A stretch of DNA of 64,000 bases from Trissonchulus latispiculum (lineage: Eukaryota; Nematoda; Enoplea; Enoplida; Ironidae), in the NCBI GenBank assembly GCA_030248195.1, contig JASAND010030606.1, positions 1 to 64,000 on the forward strand. The letters are read 5' to 3'. Positions 1-11,083 of this stretch are shown piece after piece. Below the pieces are notes generated by a model, which saw only the letters and a list, made by a program, of their open reading frames with translations, was not told the DNA's origin and ran no database searches. How positions within the stretch are numbered: the first letter of the stretch is position 1; the number at the start of each line of letters is the position of its first letter. The position numbers and the translations under genes were made by a program.

Positions 1-726
1 ACCAGTCAAACAATACAGAGTAACCAACACATTAGTAACTTCTTCTACAACAAATTTAGTGTTAGGGCGCTGTTGAAATGCCCATTCCATAGGATCTTTA
101 CTGTCAATGTCTGCAATGAACTGATCAACGTCGGATCTGCGTGAAATCAGGCGGGGGAGGATAAACATGGCAGTATTGTTGCTGGCGTAGTAGTAAATTA
201 GTTCGTCCGTGAGGCGGTCTCTCAGGATAAAACCAAAGGAAACATTCCACTTGGCCTTCTCCTTGTGATCATTGTATACGGAAATGATGTCTTCTTCAAT
301 TTCGTTCATGCTCTTGTTCTTCAGGCGAAAGTTGTACTGGTGGACAAACTTCTTTATGGACTGGTGGGTTCTTATTCGATGCCAATTCTTCATGTAAAGG
401 ACCGTTGAGTCAGGTGGAGGGGTCGTTGGGTCTTCTTCCAGGATTTTGGCAGGCTGATGTTGTTCTTCATGATGTTGTTTGAGTAGGGATTCCTGTGGAA
501 ACTGAGCTCCACAGTGATCACACGTGAAGATTCTGTTGATGTATTCCTTCATTTGTTCCATAAATTGGGAGTGGACTGTCTTCATGTGGTGTCGCTGTTC
601 TTTCAGTCCAGGAAAATTTTTGCCACATTTGTCGCATGATAGTGGCTGATGTTGACGGCGCATGTGTTTAAGAAGGTTGTCATTCCTTCCGAACTTCGCT
701 CCACATTCAGTGCACTCATGCTTCAT
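1..726 (-). CDS. Polinton/Maverick DNA polymerase B, N-terminal part with three C2H2 zinc fingers (partial)
   Basis: Reading down from an ATG at 726, the frame stays open for 242 codons and leaves the window at position 1. Residues 5-28, 30-52 and about 69-90 form three C2H2 zinc fingers (CTEC..H, CDKC..H, CDHC..H). After a Pro-rich linker comes a region beginning near YNFRLKN and containing WNVSFGFILRD, typical of the N-terminus of the zinc-finger class of Maverick protein-primed PolB. The exonuclease and palm domains would lie left of the window. Unlike the two other PolB relics here, this piece has no stop or frameshift. The family replicates Polinton/adintovirus-type DNA; polymerase activity cannot be judged from this fragment. 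A host gene captured from a Polinton is the alternative. Confidence 0.8.
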   Translation of the reverse strand, partial: MKHECTECGAKFGRNDNLLKHMRRQHQPLSCDKCGKNFPGLKEQRHHMKTVHSQFMEQMKEYINRIFTCDHCGAQFPQESLLKQHHEEQHQPAKILEEDPTTPPPDSTVLYMKNWHRIRTHQSIKKFVHQYNFRLKNKSMNEIEEDIISVYNDHKEKAKWNVSFGFILRDRLTDELIYYYASNNTAMFILPRLISRRSDVDQFIADIDSKDPMEWAFQQRPNTKFVVEEVTNVLVTLYCLTG

Positions 727-734
727 TCTGGATT

Positions 735-746
735 CTGAAACACAAG
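735..746 (-). promoter_or_regulatory. Candidate 3' splice acceptor before zinc-finger PolB
   Basis: On the minus strand a CTTGTGTTTCAG string ends nine bases before the ATG of the zinc-finger PolB fragment. It fits a spliceosomal acceptor and suggests an upstream non-coding exon. No donor was assigned. Confidence 0.45.
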
Positions 747-1013
747 GGTTATGTAAGGTTATTGTTACATATGTTAAGGTATAAAGGACACTGGAAGGAT
801 ATTTACTATCAATCGCCTCTTGAATAAACAGGAAAATTATGTCACTTACCACTCACTGTTGCCATTGATAAAACGTTGTAGTGATCAAGGAATGAAGTTC
901 TGATAAGTTCTAAGCAAAAGTATAACTTCAGTGCCGAAAACATTTTATATGTGATAAGTTTGCAGCATTCTTGAATCAGGTTTCATCAGCTAACAAAGTA
1001 TCCAAGCAGATAA

Positions 1014-1158
<145 letters not shown>

Positions 1159-1159
1159 G

Positions 1160-1640
1160 GTAGAAAACAGCAATACCATGTTCATCTTCAGGCAATTTTC
1201 ACTCAAATTTTTACAGCCAACTTTAATTAATTAGCGCTGATTAATTAGTAAACCAATTAGTACCATTTTGTGCCGCAGTGAAATCTTACATGTGCTTTAT
1301 ACGTAACAATAAAAATATTTCAGTTAGCTCTTTCCAATCTTGCGTAATTCTTGTTCCAAAATTATCATTACACATGTATTGTCACCAAACTATTCACAAT
1401 TATAGCCAAATTTAATTAATTGCTAACTAACCACTTAGCCGATTTTTCCCATTCGTTGCCGCAGTGAAATTATACATCTTGTTTCCATGTAAGTACTAAA
1501 ATGTTTCAGCTGGCTTGTTCATATCTTACGTAATTCTTGTCCCAAAATATTCAGTGATTTATTACACAGCTGTCATTTGGCAAGGTTCCAGAAAATACTG
1601 GTTGCCTCTTTGCTAGTGACGTTAGCCTGTAATGTTATTC
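1160..1640. other. Unassigned AT-rich DNA
   Basis: No gene is visible. Two loosely similar stretches containing TGCCGCAGTGAAAT occur near 1,271 and 1,456, followed in each case by AATATTTCAG- or ATGTTTCAG-like text, suggesting an old local duplication of about 185 bp. Confidence 0.4.
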
Positions 1641-2680
1641 ATATGATTATTTCAGAGCCTCCCTGCTTTCGTCTAGGTTCTAGGTGGTTGTCATGGAAAC
1701 CTAGCTATGTCTCCTTGAAGAACCTCAGCAAGAAAGCTAGTAGTGTATTACATATGATTATTTGAGAGCCTCCCTGCTAGAAAAGCCTCAGCTACTAATG
1801 GTATGATTAACTGAGAGAATCAAATAGCCTTGAAAAAGTTCTATGAGATTATTTGAGAGCCTCCCAGCTAGAAGTACAGAGCCTCAGCGAATACTATTAT
1901 GATTATTTGAGAGCCTCTAAGAGATTATTTGAGACGGGTGAGGTGTGAAAAGTTGGGTGAAAGTTTGCAAAAAGTTTGGAAGCAGTTTTTGAAAGTTTAG
2001 AAAAGTTTGGAAAAGTTTGATAAAAGTTTAGCAAAGTTTGATAAAAGTTTACAAAAGTTTGGAAGCAGTTTATGAAAGTTTAGAAAAGTTTTGGAAAAGT
2101 TTTAAAAGGTTCTAGAAAAAAGTTTATAACAAGTTTGAAAAAAGTTTTAAAAGTTAACAAAAAGTTTAGAAGTAGTTTCAAAAAGTTTACAAATGTTTAG
2201 GAAAAAAGTTGAGAAAAGTTTGAAAAGTTTAGAAGAAGTTTAGAAAAGTCTGGAAGAAGTTTGACAAAAGTTGCCTCACATGTTAAATATATGATTATAT
2301 TAGAGCCTCCCACCAGGAGATTGCCTCTATGATTATAATTAGAGCCTCCTAAAATGAAGTGAAATTCAAAAAGCTTGTACGTACAAAATATATGATTATT
2401 TTAGAGCCTCCCAAAATTATTCAGGCAAAATTTAACCTTCAAAATCTTGTACGTGCAAAACATATGATTATTTAAGAGCCTCCCAGAAATTGTTGAGGTT
2501 CCAGGTGAGATCCTTTTAAGACCCTCTGAAATTATATGATTAAATTGGAGCCTCTCAAATAGTGAAATTCAACCTTGAGAAAAGCCTGTACGCACTAAAT
2601 ATATGATTATTTAAGAGCCTCCCAGAAATTATTTGAGAGAAAGCTTATGATCAAACAAGAGCCTGATTATGTGACAGCTT
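1640..2680 (+). repeat. Dispersed array of a degenerate TATGATTATTTGAGAGCCT motif
   Basis: About a dozen copies of a motif close to TATGATTATTTGAGAGCCTC are spread over 1 kb, for example near 1,642, 1,750, 1,844, 1,900, 2,287, 2,329, 2,388, 2,460, 2,533 and 2,600. Spacing is irregular (about 40 to 390 bp) and all copies share orientation. It is neither a simple tandem repeat nor a CRISPR-like array, because the intervals vary widely in length. Function unknown. Confidence 0.75.
1945..2275 (+). repeat. AAAGTTTG-rich low-complexity tract
   Basis: Dozens of variants of AAAAGTTTG follow one another with irregular spacers, lying inside the dispersed-motif array. A second block lies at about 2,690-2,875. 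Confidence 0.85.
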
Positions 2681-2689
2681 CTGGAAACC

Positions 2690-2875
2690 TCCCTTTGAAA
2701 AAGTTTGAAAAAGTTTATAAAAGTTTGAGAAAGGTTTTGAGAAAGTTTAAAGAAGTTTGAAAAGTTTGGTAGAAGACAGTTGACAAACATAGGAAAGTTT
2801 GCAAAAAGTTTGGTTGCCTCCCTGTGTTAAATATATGATGGTAAAAAGTTGGAAAAAGTTTGCAAAAAGTTTGGC
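2690..2875 (+). repeat. Second AAAGTTTG-rich tract
   Basis: Same short motif as the tract at 1,945-2,275. Short frames across it are composition artefacts. Confidence 0.8.
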
Positions 2876-2959
2876 AGCCTGGAAGTTTGTTGCTTCGTAT
2901 AGTTGGCAGTCTCCCTATAGTACATAAGTTAGCGTTATAACAGGAGGCTATCATTTCCT

Positions 2960-5620
2960 ATGCATTTCATATGATTAGCAAAAGTCTCCAACTGACCGTT
3001 ACCATGGCAACCATGGGATCCAAAAGAGCCTCCAAAAGCCCTCCCAAAATAGGCTCAAAACAGGTCCCAACTGTGCTGACATATACTACTTGCACAAGTT
3101 CCAAAGCTAAAGTTTATCACCTAGATTTTGGAGTAAACAAAAAGTGGAAAAGTCAAACTAGCAGACAAAACAAAATCATAAGAAATCGCATTTATGCTGG
3201 ATAAGAAAACGTTTGAAAAATTCACATTATGCGATTTTAATTTTGAGATTGTTCCTTAAACAACGGAATACACCAGCACGAAGTCCCTATCTGCGATTCG
3301 TCCGCCCCTTTAATACAGGACTGCTTAGGCGGACGAGTCGAGGACGACCTGGTAGTAGTAGCTTAAATACTGGGGTCCCCGTGACCCTAGACTCAACTAA
3401 CTACCTAATTTGCATATTATGACCATTAGTGTGCTAGCAAACTTCTTGTTAAGAAATAACCCTTATATTTAGGCCTGAAAAGCTAGCGCAGTAAAAATGG
3501 GGTCAAAACATTTTTTGTCTCCAATTTTGCCGAAAAGGTGCATATAGGGGTTATTTCATTTGCTGAATCCGAATATAAAATCTGCTTTTCGATATGACGC
3601 TTACAACTGTCTTTGAGCTTTTTGGAGCGACCGCCATCCATACTTCGAGATATCAATCTAGCATTTCTAAAAATTTGGTGGAGGTTTAGTGACCTAGCAC
3701 CTCTTGGTACACTCACTGGCCTGTAACGCGCAAAGTTTCAGCCGATTCTGCCACAGTACATCTTCGATATGGCCACAAATAACAGCGACAATATCGATAA
3801 TGTAAGCTTGGGTTCATTTGGTAAACCACAGCTGATTAGACGTTAGTTAACCACCACCACCCGTATAGACCTACAACACCCAATTTTTCGAACTTTTATT
3901 GTATCGCACAGAAAATAACACAATGGTCTAGAGATTATTTTACACGATATCAAAGCACTATATGTCAGAACTATTCATGGAAAATTTGGGTACCGTACCT
4001 TGCGCATAGCGATCAGGGCGAGGCGAAGTTTGTGTACTTGTCATGTCGAGCTTTGGACCGACAACACCAACTTCTGCTGGATCCACAGGACGTTACGCTG
4101 CATGGAATTCTTGCAAACTTTAAGCTACCTTACACTAAACCTTATGTGGCAGAAGACTAGCTAGCTTTTCCAACATCGAACTATTAGTGAAATTCGTAGC
4201 CTCCCTTAAGGGCATTCGCATTCGCGAAGGCACTATGGCCGGGACTGTACAGCGCAGTTGTAAAATGGATGCGCTAGTATTCAAAAGCACAAAATTAGTA
4301 AAACTTAACTGCTTCCTGCCTACCGGAAAACATAGTAACTACTCCCAAACATTACAATAATCATTAGAAATGAAGGAAACTGAAATTTTTGCGGGTATGC
4401 TGGTGTCTTCTGTACTGCGGACCGCGGGTAGCGGACCGAAATTGGTACCCGCTTACAACTCTGGGCTAACGTATATATGTAATTTAAAGCTAGAAGGGGG
4501 GTCGTTTTTTCTGCTTTCTTCAAAGTTATTCGCTGATCCCGCTAAATCACCGTCCTGCTCTGGTTCCCTTTAAATCTTTCGAACTCCTATTCACTCAAAC
4601 ACAAGCACATGAGTCATAGTTATTCAATATGCTAATAAACTCTACTGAGACAGATCAGGCCTCTATTCTAACGAGGTTAAATTCTCAATAGTTCGTATCT
4701 GAATTCTACCTCTCGCTCAGACGCAGGACAAGCCTTCAGATCAAGATGATTAGATTAAATTATGATTTAATGTACTGAAAACACTTATTGTCATACAATT
4801 ATTAATACAGAATCCGATAACACGTAGCTATTAGTGCAACAAGAACAACGATCACAACAATAAACAATTTTCTGTCAATTAGTGTCAGTTATTTCTTTCA
4901 GTTCTATCATATATACAAGCAGTCAAGAACACTTTTGGGAGATTCTCAAGCTTTAACTAAACTCCTTTTGAAAACTCAACTTTCTTAAGCTGTTCAATAC
5001 CCACTTCAGATTGCACTCGCCAAACTCACAATTCAAGCTACCTTGTTGATCCGGAAGTCCAAGTGTGGTGAGCTAATTGAAAAGGCCTCTGGCAAGAGAA
5101 AAGAAGACACAGAATAGAGAATAGAAATAGCGGTAAATGTCCAACTGATAAGAAACGGCCTAGTTGTGATGTGACTAGTTCCCGAAAGTAAGATTCGGCC
5201 AAGCAGATCAATATAAAGACCGTAAACGCAATCCAAAGTTACTGACTTGCAAATAAACCCATAAATTTCTAAATGGACTTTCTTTTCAAAACTACTCTCC
5301 AGAAAGCATAAATTGCATCAAATACAGACCAGCACATAACTTCAAAACAGAGACCGAAGACGGAAGACGACATTCAAGCGGTCAAAACACACAAAAAGAT
5401 TCAACATTTCAACATTCAAATTTAGTTGTACATAATCGAGGAAAAATGGAATGTAGTTGCCACCAAAATAGTCACAAGAAAAATATTATTAAACCACCAC
5501 AAAAATCACAAATAAACAAAGTAATCAAAGTAATCAAAGTAAACTAACTCTTGCTCTCATGTTCGCCTTACTTTGATTACAACCTAATAAATCAAAAAAT
5601 TTACCTTCATATATACCTAC
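2960..5620. other. Non-coding DNA without recognised gene
   Basis: Only short frames below 80 codons on both strands and no recognisable protein domain. It contains a hairpin at 3,294-3,340 and, near 3,232-3,260, what looks like the right end of the MITE family seen complete at 31,611-32,006 (ATTTTGAGAYWGTTCCTTA). I see nothing else to support. Confidence 0.5.
3294..3340. repeat. Hairpin with CGATTCGTCCGCC arms
   Basis: A 13-bp inverted repeat (CGATTCGTCCGCC / GGCGGACGAGTCG) flanks a 21-base loop. The same arms recur in the 5' LTR at 9,162-9,207, so this is a dispersed family feature and not chance. Confidence 0.7.
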
Positions 5621-5754
5621 GCTACAGCCGCAACATCAAGGAATCAAGTTTCAACTGACAAAGTAAGACTGGTTCAGATATTTGGAATTTGGGAAACGGC
5701 ACCTCAGGAAGTTACTATCACCGCTGTCATTGTATTTTTATTTTTAAGAACACA
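5621..5754 (+). repeat. Flank repeat related to 54,075-54,230
   Basis: The left flank of the giant retroelement (ATATATACCTACG, then GAATCAAGTTTC, AAGTAAGACTGGTTCAG, then CACCGCTGTCATTGT) matches 54,075-54,230 in order and spacing. A shorter relative lies near 973-1,008. The repeat seems to continue to the right of the retroelement at 31,537, so the element inserted into it. Promoter-like TATATA text precedes the conserved part in both long copies. Confidence 0.6.
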
Positions 5755-7011
5755 TGTAATGAAAAGACTTTCATTAATGGTCAAAGTTGGTTGAAATTGC
5801 TTATCAAGCTAATTATATGAAGGAATGTGCTGAGGTCTAGTCAATTGGAGATTATTATGTTTCACATGTTTCATCATATTTGCCAGAATCAAATGTCCAA
5901 GTTATATTTGTATAGATATCTTGTATTTGAAAGAAAATATCAGAGTTGTCAGACTAAAACCAGTAATTAATATTCCGGTCTCTACCCCAAAGGTTGCATT
6001 AATAACAGAAGTAGACTCTTTTAATCATTTAGTAGGAGTATCCCACCACCTAAAATATTAACAATAACAGAACGCATACATAAAACTAATATCTAAATCA
6101 AAGAATCTATTGATCAGAGCGAATTGGCAGGAGATCTACTTGAAGAGTGGGTACTCTTCTTTGATCTGGAATTGGTCCGGGATGGGACCTTTTCAGTCAT
6201 ATTGTCATCTGTGGCAGTTAAGAAATCCATGTCGCAGCAATTTTAGTTTTAATGACATAATAGATTCATGCAAATTTGTGTTTATGATTGTAGAAATTCC
6301 CTAAAGTGCAGTTTCAAGGCCATAAAGTGCCCAAATATTGGAAGATGGTCACTTAGCTAGGCTTAAAATAATCATATAGGCAGTTATTTAATATAAAATA
6401 AGTTTATAATTAGGTAGCTAGTGTTTATATGAGTTAATTGGTAGTAATTAGACCTTAATTAGTTAGTATGTTTAATTTTTACCTAGAACACAACTTAGGC
6501 TCATTGGAAAGGCAATTTTCTCCTGATTCCAAAAATGCAATCCCCACCTTTTAACTCCCAAAAATGAGTGAGTTATTAATGAAAATGTTTTAATAAGATT
6601 ACTTTCTATTTCGTAATCTTACCTCTTTAAAAGGTTTGCCTTAAAGTTTATTCCCTTCCACCTTTGTCTTAACTTTTTGAAAACTCTCTTTTCATTGTCT
6701 GGAAAGCCGTCTGCTTCCCAGACTTCGTAGCAGTGGGAGTACTACTACGTCCGTTCATTCTTTCTACGTGAGGCTTGTCCTCACTTGAACTTTAGTTTGG
6801 GCCAAGAGGCCAGGAGGGAATTGCCTCTCCAGAATAAAAGTAAGTACACACCTTTGTGTACATAGGTATGTTCGGAGGGGGCTTAGCCTCCTCCTTAATA
6901 AATTAAAATTAATGAAAATTAGTAGAAATAGGTAAGAACGTTCGTAGAATACAAATATGTTATTAGTTTTAGGTAAGAAAATATGTACGAATTTTTATGC
7001 ACATTTTCACG

Positions 7012-8159
7012 CAATTGCTCCCTCAGTCCTTGGTCTTTTGAGGACACTGAGTTTCTGGCAATAGGGAGCAATTGTTGTTAAGGTTGCTGTGTTGGCTTCT
7101 CTTGTTTGTGGCCAAATGTTTACCTGAAATTTCAAAGTCGGGGCCCAGGACAAGAGAAGTCAAAGAACATTAAGAAATTGAAATAGACATATAAATTGTG
7201 CCCAAAGATGGCACTTAAAATTAGTTTTCCCATAATCGGCCGGGATTGGCCTGATTTTTAAGCCTCATTTCAGTCGAATTCGTGAAAGCTGAAAATTAGA
7301 TCCGAAACTTCCCCCTTTGGTTGCATTTACATGTTAACCAAAATTTTATAGAATTCTAGAAAGTTTCGGACCCCGAAATTAATCAGAAAAGTGGTCAGCT
7401 GGGGGCAATATTTCGCCATTATCGTTAATCTTCCCCTGGCTGACCACCAGGCTCAAAAAGAGCCTGGATCCTGCAATGTTAAAGGTGGCAAGTTTCTAGA
7501 AAGTTCTAGAACTTTCTAGAAGCTTTGCCTTAAAGTCAAAGCCTCGACGACGGAATCGTGCTGTCACTGGGCTGTCAGAGAGCTGTCAGCCCAGTCCCAA
7601 AATCTTAGATTCACTCAGTGTTCGCTGAGGGCCGACCGAGAGCGGTCGGCCAAATTTTCCTCTCTGAGTGCGCGTCCTAATAGTGGGCTGTGGTTTGCAG
7701 CACCTAGGACTGCGCACTCACTATAAATTTTTATTGAAAAGATAGGGAAGGCCAGAAAAGGATGTGAGTTGGTACCCGCGAAAACCTGCAATTTAAGGAG
7801 CCCTTGGGTCTTCTATACCCGGCTCAAAACAAATTAGCCTAGGCAAAACAAATTAGGAATTTTACATTGTTGGCCTTCGGGCCTATTTTTTTATATATTA
7901 TGTGATTTTTGGCCTTCGGGCCCCTTTTTTTATGCGGCCAATTGGTCAACTTTTTTATTATTCCAAGCCACGGCCCTAGAGGCCAGTTTTGCATTGTGAA
8001 GAGGGCCCTCGTGGCCATGGGGATTTGTGAAATAACGGGATTTTGAGTGGGGACCCCACCCAACTTGAGATAGAGGGTCCCTTAATTACGACCCTGAATT
8101 TTATTAAGCTAGTTATAGGGATTTTTGCACCCCACAGCCGGCAACTAGGTGTTGCCGGC
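7012..8159 (+). other. Array of RNA hairpins in the LTR
   Basis: At least eight strong inverted repeats follow one another: 7,012-7,074 (CAATTGCTCCC arms), 7,447-7,467 (CCAGGCTC arms, A5 loop), 7,496-7,519 (24-bp perfect palindrome), 7,566-7,595 and 7,630-7,651 (both with AGAG loops), 7,872-7,883 and 7,911-7,922 (GGCC-TTCG-GGCC, each followed by a T tract), and 8,137-8,159 (GCCGGCAAC arms). All recur in the 3' LTR between about 25,737 and 26,895, where one extra 11-bp stem with a TTCG loop stands at 26,471-26,496. C(UUCG)G is a known very stable tetraloop. Role is inferred only: structured leader, packaging or transcription-ending signal. Confidence 0.75.
7721..7730 (+). promoter_or_regulatory. 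TATA box candidate of the 5' LTR
   Basis: CTATAAATTT sits between hairpins and is preserved in the 3' LTR at about 26,442. If used, U3 would be about 1.97 kb and the hairpins from 7,872 onward would be in the transcript. Confidence 0.45.
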
Positions 8160-8599
8160 CATACTCCGCTACGAAGGCGCTCCAGATTTAAAAGTCACTG
8201 TTCATGTAATTGTTTTATTTTAGCGTTAGGTCGGCTTTGAAATTATTAGGTGTCTAAAATGTAGGTTATTTTAAATCGAGTCTAAAACTCTGAGACTTTA
8301 CAGTATCTTGTTATTTTATAATTTGGAATTTTGGGGAGGAATGGCGATTCCGATCAGTAAATTAAAATATGTTTTTCGTAGTTTTGTTAATAATAATTGC
8401 TTAGCAATTATTATTCACTCAGGCTTTCACAAAGTTCTAATCAAGTTTCTTTTAAACGAGGAAAACATTAGATTTTCCTAAAATTCGAGTTACCAAATTT
8501 CAAAAAGTTCCCCAAAGTTTACTTTAGTTAAAACAGCAACATTAGTGAGAAAATTACGGAAATGTGTAAGGGTGGACCTGATTAGCAGTCACCCAAATA

Positions 8600-8790
8600 G
8601 CAACAATACAGTACGTAAGTGTGAATGTTATATAAATGTTGCGTAAGTGTGCCAGCAGTGGCACAGTGTGAGTGTTGTGTAAATGTTGCGTAAGTGTGTC
8701 AGCAGTGGCGCAGTTTGAATGTTGTACAATTGTTGTTTAACTGCGCCAGGAGTGGCACGGTATGAATGTTACGTAAAAGTGATGTATAAT
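8600..8790 (+). repeat. Short tandem repeat inside the 5' LTR
   Basis: Three to four imperfect units of about 55-60 bp built around GTGYCAGCAGTGGCRCAGT and AATGTTGCGTAAGTGTG. They belong to a segment missing from the 3' LTR, so this part is either an insertion here or a deletion there. Confidence 0.65.
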
Positions 8791-9161
8791 TGATGAATGT
8801 GCGTTTTTAGCTAAGTTTGTAATGAATTGATGGTTGTATGTTGAATGAAGCAATCGGAGGTAAAAAGTATAGGTGTTTGTATATGTATGTGTGTTTTCTG
8901 TTCCAGTACCCGTGGTGTTACGGGCATTACAAAATAATTACCTAAGAGTCAGGTTATAAGCAGGAAATTATATGGATGGGAGTTAGAGTTAGTTTAGCAG
9001 TGCATGTGAGTCCAATCAGATGGAATGTACGTTGAAATGAGGTCATAAACTGCATAATTGAAGTATGAGTGAAAATATGCAAATGAGGTAGTGAATCTAG
9101 GCCTAGGGTCAAGTGGATCCCGGATTAGGTCATAACCCTCAGATAATGCTCAGGAAGTCCT

Positions 9162-9207
9162 CGATTCGTCCGCATAGGTAGCTTTACGTGATAGGGCGGA
9201 CGAATCG
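9162..9207. repeat. Hairpin with CGATTCGTCCGC arms (second copy)
   Basis: Perfect 12-bp arms (CGATTCGTCCGC / GCGGACGAATCG) around a 22-base loop, the same family as 3,294-3,340. It lies in LTR sequence not shared with the 3' LTR. Confidence 0.7.
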
Positions 9208-10203
9208 CAACAAAAGGACGCTGTGCTTAATTCGAATTGCACAATGTTGACATCATTTTGACTGAAATTCAAATCTCCTGCATTCTTTATTAAATTTACC
9301 TAGGTATACGTAAGAAGTCAGTTTTAGGTAAAAATGCTATATTGATTACTTTAATTATCATGATTTCCGCCTAAAATCTGTGGTTACTGCTGTTCCTGTC
9401 TGGAATGAGCAATATTGTGATCTTTATGCTTGCCAGTGCTATGTTTCTTAACATCGTTCAATGGGACGGAATTGCGTTTGACATTTTAATATCCGTCGGG
9501 TTTAGGCCACAAAAATGGGCTATAAACCAATAAAAATGGAAATAAATCAATTACTGCACGCATGGCGTTTGACAGATGGTTTAAAGCATAAAGGATGAGC
9601 AAGCATTTTGAACAGCAATACACAGAAAGCAATAGTAACCTAGAAATAAGATATACGATTATTAGTTACGTACGATTAATAATTAATATGTGCCAGGATA
9701 TCTTCCAATAGCAGTAAAATAGACGTTTATGCACGAATTTTCAATCTAATGTCGATATCAAAGTTATGAATCGGTTATACAGGAACTGAGTAATTTCCTG
9801 CAGCTGGGACCAGAAATCGTCCTAAACTATTTGGATCTGCAATTACAACATCTTTTCTGTTCAATAGGCATATTACAGCTGCAACCGTCAATTGGTCTAA
9901 GAAACGAGCTCCTGCTCGCAGTCAGAGACCCAAAATTAATTGAATTTGGTACTACGGTCCAAGACAGTGCAAAAGCAGAATGTACATGACAGAAGTATGC
10001 TTTAATCACAATTTCCTGCACAACAATGCAGGAAACCGGCTGAAATATCACATTCTGCATATTAGTCTCAAAAATTTAGAAAATAACGCCAAAACATTCA
10101 AATCTCGCATTATATGTGATCAATTCTAAACGTTTTTGCCAATTTCGATATGACAAGTTCATGCTTAAAATCCGAAAGCCGAAAGAGTGAATAATGGTTG
10201 CTG

Positions 10204-10214
10204 GGTTCGATTCC
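10204..10214 (+). promoter_or_regulatory. Pol III B-box / tRNA-like remnant in the LTR
   Basis: GGTTCGATTCC is an exact Pol III B-box, set in a T-arm-like context (CTGGG, loop, CCCGC) and preceded about 50 bases upstream by CTTAAAATCCG, reminiscent of an anticodon arm. An identical copy stands at 27,479-27,489. I could not fold a full cloverleaf, so this is at best a tRNA-derived relic. Confidence 0.45.
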
Positions 10215-10235
10215 CGCATCATAATTGTGTAACTA

Positions 10236-10439
10236 ATGGGTTTTAACCCATTTGATTCAGGTGCGGAGTTCACGGAGATCTCGCCTGAAGAAGTCAGTCT
10301 GCCTCTGATCGATATTAGTGGTCAATTCAGTTCGGATTCAGATTATTGGGATATTTTGGAGCCGGAAGAGCTCAGTCAATTCAGGACATTTGGGAACCAG
10401 TATACAGCTGTAGGTGCTCTAGTTGATTTTGGAGTGTAA
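10236..10439 (+). CDS. Conserved 67-residue frame in the 5' LTR
   Basis: A 67-codon frame beginning MGFNPFDSGAEF. The 3' LTR copy (27,511-27,714) keeps the same length and differs at four residues only. The product would be acidic, with no signal peptide, membrane segment or known domain. The four differences all change the amino acid, which argues against strong protein-level constraint, so coding status is doubtful. It may be an exon of a longer spliced product. Confidence 0.3.
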   Translation: MGFNPFDSGAEFTEISPEEVSLPLIDISGQFSSDSDYWDILEPEELSQFRTFGNQYTAVGALVDFGV

Positions 10440-10768
10440 CGGAATCTTTAAGGCAGAGACTAGTCGTACCAGCACCGGAATCATTGGTGGTGTTTAAAAC
10501 CAACAGTAAAACTGTGAAAATCGTCAGTGAACTGAAAGTTATTCCTGATCATTATTATATCTAGTAATCAGTTTGTCGGTAATTGTCGTAAGTATATTAA
10601 ACAGAGTGCAGTGTTTACACGAGACTGTGGACCAGTGACTTACAGATCCGGTTGCGGTCTTCCGTATAAACAGTAAGTTTTCTGTCAGATCTCGGCAAAG
10701 AGATCTGACTAGAACCTCTCATAGAAGAGAAGACCTAAGTTTGTGCCTTTGATCTGCGTGTCAAGGCC

Positions 10769-10800
10769 CTCTATTTGATTTCGGCAGTGAACAAATAGAG
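10769..10800 (+). other. Leader hairpin near the LTR end
   Basis: Arms CTCTATTTG / CAAATAGAG enclose a 14-base loop just before the LTR end; the copy in the 3' LTR is intact. GTAAGT strings near 10,672 and 10,990 are candidate splice donors for the downstream acceptors. Confidence 0.45.
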
Positions 10801-11083
10801 CGAGAATCGACCCCTCTCGCCGTTCTCTGTTGACTACAGACTAAACGAACTCACAGCAGTACCCCTAATCAGGTTGGCTGTAGAGATCCCCGATTTTGGC
10901 AAACTACTTTTCGGGAATCTGGTACATAACTTTGTCTAACCAGGCAAACGTGCTGACCTTCTGTGTAACCAGAACTCGTCTGACCTAAGTAAGTGAAGTA
11001 AGCCAACACGGTTTAATAACAAATTATATCAAATCAATTATCTTGGAAGCGAAAGAAATTTCTTGGCCAGTCAGTTCATTAAA

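Larger units (their letters stand above)
5755..11083 (+). repeat. 5' LTR (5.3 kb)
   Basis: Begins TGTAATG and ends CATTAAA, one base different from the intact terminus of the 3' LTR. It matches 24,892-31,532 at high identity apart from large indels. Segments about 6,555-6,943, 8,567-9,716 and 9,741-10,105 are absent or replaced in the 3' copy. It contains a TATA box near 7,721, a long run of hairpins at 7,012-8,159, a Pol III B-box-like site at 10,204 and a 67-codon frame at 10,236. An LTR this long is far beyond the usual range of a few hundred to about 2,000 bp. Confidence 0.85.

Noticed and set aside
1640..2680. CRISPR-like array
   Set aside because: Intervals range widely in length, the motif is degenerate and the context is animal DNA without cas genes.
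7872..7935. Bacterial rho-independent terminators
   Set aside because: GGCC-TTCG-GGCC followed by T tracts looks like one, but the setting is a eukaryotic LTR. Kept only as RNA hairpins.
9162..9207. Hammerhead ribozyme in the LTR hairpin
   Set aside because: No CTGATGA or GAAA core flanking the stem; only a simple hairpin remains.
10130..10230. Functional tRNA gene
   Set aside because: The B-box is exact but the acceptor and D arms cannot be paired; at most a relic.
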